From the NCBI GenBank assembly GCA_030609865.1, contig JAUWSZ010000117.1, forward strand, positions 1 through 6,993: a stretch of 6,993 nucleotides of DNA, given 5' to 3'. A program made the position numbers and the translations under genes. Shown here piece by piece: positions 1 through 6,210 of this stretch (positions are counted from its first letter, which is position 1; each line of letters opens with the position of its first letter). The notes below the pieces were generated by a model, which did no database searches, had not been told where the DNA came from, and was given only the letters and a program-made list of their open reading frames with translations. Source of the stretch: a bacterium (GTDB lineage: Bacteria; Desulfobacterota; DSWW01).

Positions 1-891
1 AACAACTCCTTCTTCGCCACTTCTTCCTGCCCCTGTGACGGCACTCGCATCGCCTACCCGATCATGCAGGAGATTCTCGAATGCCCGACGATCTTTCTCG
101 ACGCCCCGTTTCGCCACGGCAGAGATGCGGTCCGGTACTACGCCGGTCAACTCAGGGATCTCCTGATACCGTTCCTGGAAGAGGCAACGGGAAAGAGACT
201 CGATATAGACCGATTGCGAGAGACGGTGGTGGAGTCGAACAAGGCCTTCGAGTGTTTGCTCGACATCAATGAGACCTATCGACTCAAGCCCATTCCCTAC
301 TCAGGCTACCTGAGAATGCTGCCTTTCATGCGCTACATTCAGGCGGCCGGAAGTCCGCGCGTGACCGAGGTGCTCAGCTCTTTCAGGGACGATGCGATGC
401 AGAGAGCCAAGGAGGGCCGGACCCAGGGGCCCTTTGAGGAGAAGCATCGGGTGCTCTGGGTTCACGTCCCAACGGTTTACGACCCCTCGCTCTTCGAATG
501 GATGGAAGAAGAACTCGGTGCCATGGTGGTTGCGCATCTGTCCGTCCCCCCTATTCTCGATCCGATCGATACCTCCACCCTTGACACAATGCTGGAGGGC
601 GTTGCCTGGCAAGGACTCGACATGACCATGTCGATACAGCGGGTCGAAACCGAGAAGTTTGTGGAGTGGACCCTCTGGGCGTATGACCACTACAATGCGG
701 ATTGCCTCTTCGTAACTCAGCACGTTGGCTGCCAGAGCATTTGCGGGGCACGAGGGATGATCGAAAAAGTCTGTCGGGAACGGGAAATCCCGGTGCTCTT
801 TCTCGAGCTCGACTACAACGACAGCCGCGTGCTGTCCCCGGAGCAGGCACGCATCCAAATCGAAGAGTTCTTTGAAACGGTTATGGCATAG
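1..891 (+). CDS. 2-hydroxyacyl-CoA dehydratase / benzoyl-CoA reductase family subunit, 5' partial
   Basis: The reading frame is open from base 1, so the true start lies upstream; 296 residues are visible and end at TAG. The protein belongs to the HgdA/HgdB-BcrB/BcrC-FldBC family, whose heterodimers carry [4Fe-4S] clusters and remove water from 2-hydroxyacyl-CoA, or reduce aromatic CoA esters, by one-electron chemistry in the cytoplasm. Visible support: an N-terminal SSCPCDG motif (Cys10, Cys12 of the visible part), a middle helical section, and the typical C-terminal block with Cys235, the GCQSIC pair Cys244/Cys248, then IPVLFLELDYNDSR and a final IEEFFE helix. In this family three cysteines usually hold the cluster; Cys10 or Cys12, Cys235 and Cys244 or Cys248 are the candidates. 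The next gene, a second family member, starts 10 bases after the stop, which suggests a two-subunit enzyme. Substrate cannot be read from sequence. Family confident; exact enzyme not. Confidence 0.9.
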   Translation, partial: NNSFFATSSCPCDGTRIAYPIMQEILECPTIFLDAPFRHGRDAVRYYAGQLRDLLIPFLEEATGKRLDIDRLRETVVESNKAFECLLDINETYRLKPIPYSGYLRMLPFMRYIQAAGSPRVTEVLSSFRDDAMQRAKEGRTQGPFEEKHRVLWVHVPTVYDPSLFEWMEEELGAMVVAHLSVPPILDPIDTSTLDTMLEGVAWQGLDMTMSIQRVETEKFVEWTLWAYDHYNADCLFVTQHVGCQSICGARGMIEKVCREREIPVLFLELDYNDSRVLSPEQARIQIEEFFETVMA

Positions 892-895
892 GGGG
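891..895 (+). promoter_or_regulatory. Ribosome binding site deciding the start at 902
   Basis: A run of five G overlaps the last base of the upstream TAG stop and sits six bases before ATG 902. It supports 902 over the earlier in-frame ATG at 872. The overlap with the stop codon would allow translational coupling of the two dehydratase subunits. Confidence 0.55.
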
Positions 896-901
896 AAACC
901 G

Positions 902-2026
902 ATGGAAGGCCTGAAATACTTCGAGGAGATCGCCTCGACCCTGCCCAACCCCGAAATCGAGAAATGGAGAAGCCAGGGCGGACGCGTCATCGGCACCGTA
1001 TGCTCGGATATACCGGAAGAGGTTATCCACGCCGCCGGACTGATGCCGTTGCGGGTGCGAGCGCCGAAGCTGGAGGACACATCCATGGGCGACGCACACC
1101 TGCACGTGTTCAATTGCTCTTATACCCGATCGGTCCTCGAGGCTTTGCTGCGCGGCGACTTGGAGTTCCTCGACGGATTCGTGACGACAAACACCTGCGA
1201 TCACATGCTGCGGCTGGCCGGCGAGCTGAAAGACAAGGCGGACATGCCCCTGGTTCACTACTTCTCCATGGTTCACACGTTCAATGACGCCGCCAAAGGC
1301 TGGTTTGCTTCGGAGGTGCAAGGGCTTGTCGCGGCCATCGAAAATTCCCTGGGCGTGAAGATAACCGAGGAAGACCTGCGGCACTCGATTGGGGTGTATA
1401 ACAAGGCCCGCACGCTTCTGGCCCGGCTGGATGAATTGAGAAAGAATGATCCGCCCGCCCTGAGCGGGGCCGAGCACATGCAGATCGTCCTGGCCGGGAT
1501 GTCCATGCCAAGACAGATCTTCAACGACAAACTCGAAGCGCTGCTTCCCCGACTCGAGGATCGCCAATCAGGAGAGCCAGGCAGACCTCGTCTCATGGTT
1601 GTCGGAGGAGCCTGCGACCTACCCGAATTCATCGGGTTTATTGAAAGCAAAGGCGCAAACATCGTGGCGGACGGATTGTGTTTCGGAATGCGCCACTACA
1701 GGGGATTGATCGACGAAACCGACGAAGACCCCCTCCGCGCCATCGTGGAGCGCTACACGAGTCGCGACCCCTGCCCCGCGGTCATCAACAGTTTCGACGC
1801 GAGCTTCGACATACTCAAAGAGATCCTCAGCGAATGGAGGATCGACGGCATCGTCTGTGCTCGGCTAAAATTCTGCGACCACTGGGGAGGCCGGCGCAAG
1901 ATGCTTACCGACAAACTACGCCATGACGGGGTTCCTCTGCTCGATCTGGAGCGCGAATACAACACGGCCGGATCGGGGCAGATCGGGACCCGCGTACAAG
2001 CTTTCCTCGAGATGCTCTCCGACTGA
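902..2026 (+). CDS. 2-hydroxyacyl-CoA dehydratase / benzoyl-CoA reductase family subunit, second
   Basis: This encodes 374 residues, the partner subunit to the preceding gene. The start at 902 is preferred over in-frame ATG 872 because 872 lies inside the upstream gene, whereas 902 follows a G-rich Shine-Dalgarno-like run (891-895). The protein opens with the family's N-terminal pattern (GGRVIGTVCSDIPEEVIHAAG, residues 27-47, in which the enzyme recognises its CoA partner region). Next come FNCSYTRS (Cys72) and TTNTCDH (Cys99), then GLCFGMRHY (Cys260), and finally IVCARLKFCDHWGG (Cys319, Cys325). The C-terminal block has DLEREYN, GQIGTR and a closing helix. Cys72, Cys99 and one of Cys319/Cys325 fit the three-cysteine cluster ligand set. 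The length is normal for the family. No ATP-dependent activator (HgdC/BcrAD type), which such enzymes need, is visible in the window; it may lie to the left. Function as a radical dehydratase or aromatic-CoA reductase subunit is inferred from family; substrate unknown. Confidence 0.9.
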   Translation: MEGLKYFEEIASTLPNPEIEKWRSQGGRVIGTVCSDIPEEVIHAAGLMPLRVRAPKLEDTSMGDAHLHVFNCSYTRSVLEALLRGDLEFLDGFVTTNTCDHMLRLAGELKDKADMPLVHYFSMVHTFNDAAKGWFASEVQGLVAAIENSLGVKITEEDLRHSIGVYNKARTLLARLDELRKNDPPALSGAEHMQIVLAGMSMPRQIFNDKLEALLPRLEDRQSGEPGRPRLMVVGGACDLPEFIGFIESKGANIVADGLCFGMRHYRGLIDETDEDPLRAIVERYTSRDPCPAVINSFDASFDILKEILSEWRIDGIVCARLKFCDHWGGRRKMLTDKLRHDGVPLLDLEREYNTAGSGQIGTRVQAFLEMLSD

Positions 2027-2040
2027 GGTCGTCGCGAAAA

Positions 2041-2161
2041 GCATGGAGCCCCACGAGCAAGCCCGTGGTACCACCAAAACGCCCGGGGCGACATCACGCC
2101 GAAGCTCACAGGAGCGTCTTTCGAGGCATGCTCCATCCTTGATCCACGGCTAAACCCGTGG
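2041..2161. repeat. Paired hairpins, possible PATE/IS200-IS605-type element remnant
   Basis: Two look-alike 18-base hairpins lie about 75 bases apart in the same orientation. The first (2051-2068) has a 5-bp stem CCACG/CGTGG around an A/G/C-rich loop. The second (2144-2161) has a 6-bp stem CCACGG/CCGTGG around loop CTAAAC. Nearby, ATGGAGC (2043-2049) is complementary to GCTCCAT (2130-2136), and GTGGTACCAC (2065-2074) is a perfect 10-bp palindrome. Subterminal imperfect hairpins of this size are a property of IS200/IS605-family ends and of their non-autonomous PATE derivatives. No transposase is present. Neither hairpin has a following T run, so they are not convincing intrinsic terminators, although a role in ending or stabilising the dehydratase transcript is possible. 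The element boundaries are not determined. Confidence 0.4.
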
Positions 2162-2490
2162 TCTCCTGCGAAGAATGATATCTTGATCGTCTAATACGCA
2201 ACAGAACAGAATCGGTAGATAAGAGCTAATCTTGAGTGTTGCCCGGCGAAGTCAGCATGAATGTAATCAATACAAATCTTGACAGCAGATGATTCTCACA
2301 AGCGATAGGTATCCTGTCCATACATGAGTCTAATCGCCCTTCCTCTTGACGCATCCGCCTGTTCTGATTCCGTGCGATCGGCTCACTTCCCCCCCTTCCT
2401 TTAACCTGATTCTGTCCTCGGACGCCATTTCGTACTTCCCACTTCTCTCGGCCTGCGCTGGAATCCACAACATCTTGCGTGTTTTCTTTC
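2162..2490. other. Gene-free stretch with no convincing feature
   Basis: Short open frames exist on both strands but none has a believable ribosome site, composition or recognisable product. The composition is more AT-rich than the flanking genes. TTGACA at 2279-2284 and TTGACG at 2346-2351 look like -35 boxes but lack a matching -10 at the right distance. I see no RNA gene. Confidence 0.5.
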
Positions 2491-2519
2491 TGGACACACA
2501 ATTACTTTTTCACTATTCT
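2491..2519 (+). promoter_or_regulatory. Predicted sigma-70 promoter of the lipoprotein gene
   Basis: TGGACA (2491-2496) matches the TTGACA -35 consensus at five of six positions. It is followed by a 17-base spacer and TATTCT (2514-2519), which matches TATAAT at four of six. Transcription would begin near 2526, leaving a leader of about 95 bases before the GTG start at 2622. The leader shows no obvious riboswitch. Prediction from sequence only. Confidence 0.45.
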
Positions 2520-2607
2520 GTTCTCATTCGAGACCAAATTCCTATTTCTTTTCGTCCTCCAATACGGCTTCCATATCGGCAGGCCAGCTGGGTAGGAATT
2601 GATCTTT

Positions 2608-2612
2608 GAGGG
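2608..2612 (+). promoter_or_regulatory. Ribosome binding site supporting the GTG start at 2622
   Basis: GAGGG lies nine bases before GTG 2622. The choice of this non-ATG start is backed by the positively charged N-region (KSSSKRKR), hydrophobic stretch and lipobox that follow directly. Confidence 0.6.
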
Positions 2613-2621
2613 CCGGTCAAC

Positions 2622-5408
2622 GTGAAGTCATCTTCGAAGCGAAAACGGGCCGAATACTTCCTTCTGATCCAGCTAAGTCTGCTTATGGTCACATGCCTGG
2701 CAGGTTGCCAGGAGGATGCCCGTGAAGACCCCGCAAACATCACCCCTCTGACGAGTACAGACCTTCTGGCCCCGGGTCCCTTTGTGTCCGGGTTTCGCAT
2801 GTTCACCTTTGAGGACACGAGCCGCCCCACCATGCCGAACGGCGATTATGAAGGTGGGCCAAGTCGGGTCCTATCGACGACCGTCTGGTATCCGGCAGAA
2901 GAGGATCGCATCGCGCGTTTGTTTGGAGGTCTCAATGCAACACTGGCAAAGGAGGGTAAGCCGTTTCCCTTGATCATTTACTGTCACGGGTTCATGTCTT
3001 GGGGAGCCGACGCCAAATACCTGGCAGAACACCTTGCCGGTCACGGCTACGTCGTCGCCTGTCCGGACTTTCCCCTGACGAACTTCTTCAGCCCCGGCGG
3101 CCCAAACATCAACGATGTCGTGCATCAGCCCGGAGATGTCCGTTTCCTAATCGATAAGCTCCTGGCGCATCACGAGAATGCGGGCAGCCCCCTTTACGGC
3201 GCCATCGATGAGGCCCGCGTCGGTGTCATGGGCTTGTCCCTCGGTGGAATGACCACATCCCTCGTGACTTTCCATCCCACCCTTCGGGATCCCCGTGTGA
3301 AGCTGGCAGCAACGCTGGCAGGACCGGGGGCCATGTTCAGCGAAGTCTTTTACGAAAACGGCGACGTCCCGTTACTGGCCGTTCACGGGGATATCGACGC
3401 GATCGTCGATTACGAGACGAACGCCCTTTCCACCCTGACGAGGGCAGGACCGAAGGTCCGATTGATCTCGATACTGGACGCATCCCACACCGGCTTTTCC
3501 GATGCAGCGTCCCCTCTGTTCGAGTCCCTGGAAAACCCGGACATGATCGGATGCTTGGCCATTCGGGGCCGAATAAGCGATGACGCATCCTTCCTCAACC
3601 TTCTTGGAGGACACGAAGAAGGCATCGTTGAGCCGAACACACCAGCGCCGTGTCAAACCACCCCTCTTCCGAGGTCCATCCGGCCCTTCAGTCAACATGA
3701 GCTGACAATCCTGGCCGTCCTCGGTTTCTTTGAGAGTCTCTTTGCTCCGAACCCGCAGGACCGGAGCCGGGCAGCCCACTTCCTGGACACGACATTCGCC
3801 CGGGAGAATCCGGAGATTGTCCTAGGCGGGACAGGGGATGTATGCGGTACCTGCGTATCCACGCATGGGACCGACGGGTGCCGCAATGGGCTTCAGTGTG
3901 TCGAAGGCATGTGCATCCGACCCGGGGGAAACCTGCCCGGGGAGTGCTGCGACAAGGGCCCCGCAACGTGCTCTGATGATTTCTACTGCCACTATCAGAC
4001 CTGCGAATCGTCACCGGTCTTCCCTCCACCCAAGGAACACATCGAAGTCTCGACCGGGCACTTTCGATTCAACGAGGACACGTCGATCATCATCCCCCCC
4101 GACCCTTCCTCCACGGACCAGACCGCTGCCCGGCTGTTGCAGGACCAAGTCCGGGAAAGTTACGGATTTCACCCGGACATTCGACGGCATGACGATGGAG
4201 ACCCTCCTGTCCATGCCATCCTTCTCGGCACGAGCCAAAGCAACCCTTCTGTTCGAACCCTCGCGCAAGAAATCGGCATGACCGTTCCCGATGGAGGGCC
4301 TGCCCCGCAGGAAAACTACTCGGTCCGCATCCTTTCTGACCATATACTCGTCGCCGGAAGAGGTGACCCGGGCGTCCTTTACGGGGCCCAGGTGTTGAAG
4401 CAGCTCATAAGAAGCAAAGTGAAGCAGAACACGATGGGGATTCTCGAAGAAGCTACCATCGCCGACTACCCCGATGCAGAGCAGAGGATGTTTCAGATTC
4501 TCCTGGCCCATTACTATGTTCCCAAGGATGCGGATGGTGACGGGGAAAGAGACCCGTACAAGTTCGTGGACGTGCCTTTCAGCATGGACACAGCCCACCG
4601 GTACATTCACATCCTGAGCGAGCTTCGGTTCAACACGGTCATCTTCAAGGTGGACGATATGGTTGCTTGGGAGAACCTGCCGGAGCCGCAGAGCACGGCT
4701 ATGTCCGTGAACGATTTCATGGAACTGGTCCGAGAGGCCAACGCATACAGCCTGCATGTGGTGCCTCTCCTCACCGGATCCTCTTCGAGCTACGGATGGA
4801 TCGGGACTCGGGAGGCCCCGGTAGAGTACACAGAGGCCTATTCAAACAGATACTACGAGGAACATCTGGACCTCTACAAAAGTCTTATCCAAGAAATCAT
4901 CGACACCTTCGATCTGATTCAACCCCTGCGGTATTTTCACGCGGGAATGGATGAAGACTGCGAGTTTGGCCCTCGCAGCCTGGAGGCACATCAAGCCTGG
5001 GTCAAGGAAAGCTACGACCTCATCACTTCCAACGACATCAAGATGATGCTTTGGCACGATGCCTGGCTCGAGACGGAAGCGTACAAAAGGGACTATGACA
5101 ACTATCCCGAAATGCACGTCATGGTTTGGGACTACAACGAGCCCGTTCCCATTACGTCGATCCTCCAGATGAAGGATGTGGCGAGGAAAGGAATGGAGGT
5201 CTCCTGGGCTCTGTATGGAAATGGAATGCACGCGGATTTCGAACTCTGGTTCCACCGGTTTCATCCCCTCCAGAAGGGATTCGTGGGCACTCGTTGGACA
5301 AAAGAAGGAACCATGTGCCAGGAACCGAGCAGCAACGTGTTTCAGTCGACGGTGAACAGGTATATGCGGAAGAATGCCGATCAGTTCTGGAATGCGAGAG
5401 GGTACTGA
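2622..5408 (+). CDS. Lipoprotein fusing an alpha/beta-hydrolase, a Cys-rich segment and a GH20-like hexosaminidase
   Basis: This 928-residue protein starts at GTG, nine bases after GAGGG (2608-2612). Residues 1-29 are a lipoprotein signal with lipobox LAGC (Cys29). Gln30 follows, not Asp, so outer-membrane sorting is likely. Residues ~80-385 are an alpha/beta-hydrolase of the dienelactone-hydrolase/PAF-acetylhydrolase type: oxyanion HGF (122-124), nucleophile elbow GLSLGG with Ser206, HGDID with Asp259, and ASHTGF with His289. Residues 408-461 hold ten cysteines in two five-cysteine repeats. Residues ~473-600 match the GH20 N-terminal (GH20b) alpha/beta domain, and ~617-928 a GH20-type barrel with YFHAGMDED, where Asp777-Glu778 is the expected substrate-assisted catalytic pair. 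Trp811, Trp815 and Trp836 could line the sugar site, and Arg622 fits the conserved sugar-binding Arg. The inferred role is cell-surface removal of ester groups plus terminal N-acetylhexosamine from a glycan. Esterase identity and substrate are unknown; the GH20 call rests on motifs and domain order. Confidence 0.85.
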   Translation: MKSSSKRKRAEYFLLIQLSLLMVTCLAGCQEDAREDPANITPLTSTDLLAPGPFVSGFRMFTFEDTSRPTMPNGDYEGGPSRVLSTTVWYPAEEDRIARLFGGLNATLAKEGKPFPLIIYCHGFMSWGADAKYLAEHLAGHGYVVACPDFPLTNFFSPGGPNINDVVHQPGDVRFLIDKLLAHHENAGSPLYGAIDEARVGVMGLSLGGMTTSLVTFHPTLRDPRVKLAATLAGPGAMFSEVFYENGDVPLLAVHGDIDAIVDYETNALSTLTRAGPKVRLISILDASHTGFSDAASPLFESLENPDMIGCLAIRGRISDDASFLNLLGGHEEGIVEPNTPAPCQTTPLPRSIRPFSQHELTILAVLGFFESLFAPNPQDRSRAAHFLDTTFARENPEIVLGGTGDVCGTCVSTHGTDGCRNGLQCVEGMCIRPGGNLPGECCDKGPATCSDDFYCHYQTCESSPVFPPPKEHIEVSTGHFRFNEDTSIIIPPDPSSTDQTAARLLQDQVRESYGFHPDIRRHDDGDPPVHAILLGTSQSNPSVRTLAQEIGMTVPDGGPAPQENYSVRILSDHILVAGRGDPGVLYGAQVLKQLIRSKVKQNTMGILEEATIADYPDAEQRMFQILLAHYYVPKDADGDGERDPYKFVDVPFSMDTAHRYIHILSELRFNTVIFKVDDMVAWENLPEPQSTAMSVNDFMELVREANAYSLHVVPLLTGSSSSYGWIGTREAPVEYTEAYSNRYYEEHLDLYKSLIQEIIDTFDLIQPLRYFHAGMDEDCEFGPRSLEAHQAWVKESYDLITSNDIKMMLWHDAWLETEAYKRDYDNYPEMHVMVWDYNEPVPITSILQMKDVARKGMEVSWALYGNGMHADFELWFHRFHPLQKGFVGTRWTKEGTMCQEPSSNVFQSTVNRYMRKNADQFWNARGY

Positions 5409-5467
5409 AGGGAGGGATACATGACGTCACGCAACCCGGCGAAATCGATTGGGATTCACGGACTTCT

Positions 5468-5641
5468 TCAAGGTGAGGAATCGGTCCGGAAGCTCCCTGT
5501 CAGGCGGATGTCCTGGGAAGAGGCCGCCACGTAGACGGTATACTGCATGTCTTCCACCTCCCACCTGGAGCCGTCGGGGTTGTAGTAGGCCAGGTCCCCG
5601 GCCTCGACCAGAAGGGAGAGTGACTTCTTCTCTCCCGGGAC
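5468..5641 (-). pseudogene. C-terminal remnant of a GH3 beta-glucosidase-type protein (Fn3-like tail)
   Basis: Read on the minus strand, 5638 to 5471 encodes about 56 residues and ends at TGA (5470-5468). It contains PGEKK, then LVEAGDLAYYNPDG, a Trp-Glu-Val-Glu step, YTVYVAASSQDIRLTGSF and a short tail. This is the pattern of the fibronectin-III-like domain that closes many GH3 beta-glucosidases (PGE... DLAYYD... W.VE.G.Y.V.VG.SS.DIRL.G.F). No start codon or upstream GH3 body is present: an in-frame TGA stands only three codons before the PGE motif, and the next gene upstream on this strand is unrelated. The piece is therefore a decayed leftover, with the catalytic domains lost by deletion or rearrangement. 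It lies convergent to the GH20-type lipoprotein gene, which fits a formerly larger glycan-degradation locus. Recognition is from pattern memory, not an alignment. Confidence 0.7.
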
Positions 5642-5666
5642 CCTATGTCTTCATAGATGGGATGAT

Positions 5667-6167
5667 CTAGTCATCATCATCCCCCTCGTCCTTCTGGTCT
5701 TCTAGCTCTCGCTCTACCTTCTCCCGCTCCTTCTCGGCTTTGCGCTCAGCTTTCTCTATGTCTTTCTCGGCCTTTTCCAATTCTCGTTCAGTTTCCCGCT
5801 CTGCTTTGTCCTCTTCCTTCTCGGCTTTTCTTTCCAGCTTCTCTGCTTCTTTCTCGGCCTTACGTTCAGCCTTCTCCTGTTCCTTCTCCACCCCTTTCTC
5901 TGCTTTGTCCTCTTCCCGCTCGGCCTTTTCCCGTTCCCGTTCAGCTTCCCGCGCTGCTTTGTTCTTCTCCTTTTCAGCCTCTCGGTCTGCCTTTTCCTGT
6001 TTCTTCTCGACCTTGCGTTCCGCTTTCTCTTTTTCCTTTTCGGCTTTTTCCTTCTCCACCCACTCAGGCTTACCCGCCCCTTCGGGTTTATCAGCAGCTG
6101 CAAATCCAGGGATCAATACAAACCCGAAGAAAACGACGATCACAGATATTAGCACATCTCTTTTCAT
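5667..6167 (-). CDS. Secreted Glu/Lys-rich single-helix or coiled-coil protein of unknown function
   Basis: The gene encodes 166 residues. The start at 6167 is chosen because GGGAGGG (6183-6177) lies nine bases before it; the in-frame ATG at 6185 itself overlaps that ribosome site. Residues 1-25 form a Sec signal (MKRDVLIS, hydrophobic core, AAA-D cleavage site). After a short linker (DKPEGAGKPEW) the rest is almost only Glu, Lys, Arg, Ala and Asp, ending in a DDDD tail. Ala/Val/Leu/Ile recur with 7- and 4-residue spacing, an 11-residue (hendecad) period, which predicts one long exported helix: a coiled coil or a charge-stabilised single alpha-helix. No enzymatic motif is present and I do not recognise a named family. 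The MBL gene ends 43 bases upstream on the same strand with no good promoter between, so co-transcription is likely. It could be an envelope spacer or a polyion-binding protein; this is speculation. Confidence 0.8.
   Translation of the reverse strand: MKRDVLISVIVVFFGFVLIPGFAAADKPEGAGKPEWVEKEKAEKEKEKAERKVEKKQEKADREAEKEKNKAAREAEREREKAEREEDKAEKGVEKEQEKAERKAEKEAEKLERKAEKEEDKAERETERELEKAEKDIEKAERKAEKEREKVERELEDQKDEGDDDD
5731..6050 (-). repeat. Degenerate 33-bp tandem repeats inside the helical protein gene
   Basis: On the plus strand the word TTCTCGG or a close variant recurs at 5731, 5764, 5818, 5851 and 5917. The intervals are 33, 54 (33+21), 33 and 66 bases. The unit of 33 bases equals 11 codons and matches the hendecad period of the protein, with one 21-base (heptad) insertion. 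This suggests growth by internal duplication. The outer limits are approximate. Confidence 0.6.
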
Positions 6168-6176
6168 AATGAATTG

Positions 6177-6183
6177 CCCTCCC
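6177..6183 (-). promoter_or_regulatory. Ribosome binding site deciding the start at 6167
   Basis: GGGAGGG on the minus strand is nine bases upstream of ATG 6167. It falls inside the longer alternative frame beginning at 6185, and translation from 6167 also puts the signal peptide's charged residues directly at the N-terminus. Confidence 0.65.
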
Positions 6184-6210
6184 ATTTCATCTGTTGCCTG
6201 TCAACAAATT

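Noticed and set aside
301..1113. Minus-strand 270-codon open frame, and a similar one at 881-1567
   Set aside because: Both run antisense to the dehydratase subunits, which have strong family motifs. No independent signal supports the reverse frames.
2144..2161. Hairpin as an intrinsic terminator of the dehydratase operon
   Set aside because: The stem is only 6 bp and is followed by TCTCCTGCG rather than a T run.
2248..2265. Minus-strand YIHADF, reminiscent of the YIHxNP motif of REP-associated tyrosine transposases
   Set aside because: Only four or five residues agree, the NP is missing, a stop lies just upstream and no other transposase motif is found. Too short to support a remnant, though it lies near the twin hairpins.
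2279..2310. TTGACA followed by an AT-containing stretch as a promoter
   Set aside because: No acceptable -10 box at 16-19 bases; the best candidates match three of six or lie 25 bases away. The promoter at 2491-2519 is better placed.
2226..2501. Minus-strand 91-codon open frame
   Set aside because: It has no ribosome site, no recognisable domain and atypical composition, and lies in a region with no other coding signal.
4011..4757. Minus-strand 248-codon open frame
   Set aside because: It lies wholly inside the lipoprotein gene, whose frame carries recognisable hydrolase and GH20 motifs. It is a GC-driven shadow with no recognisable product.
5422..5429. Perfect palindrome TGACGTCA
   Set aside because: Eight bases are easily found by chance and nothing nearby suggests an operator.
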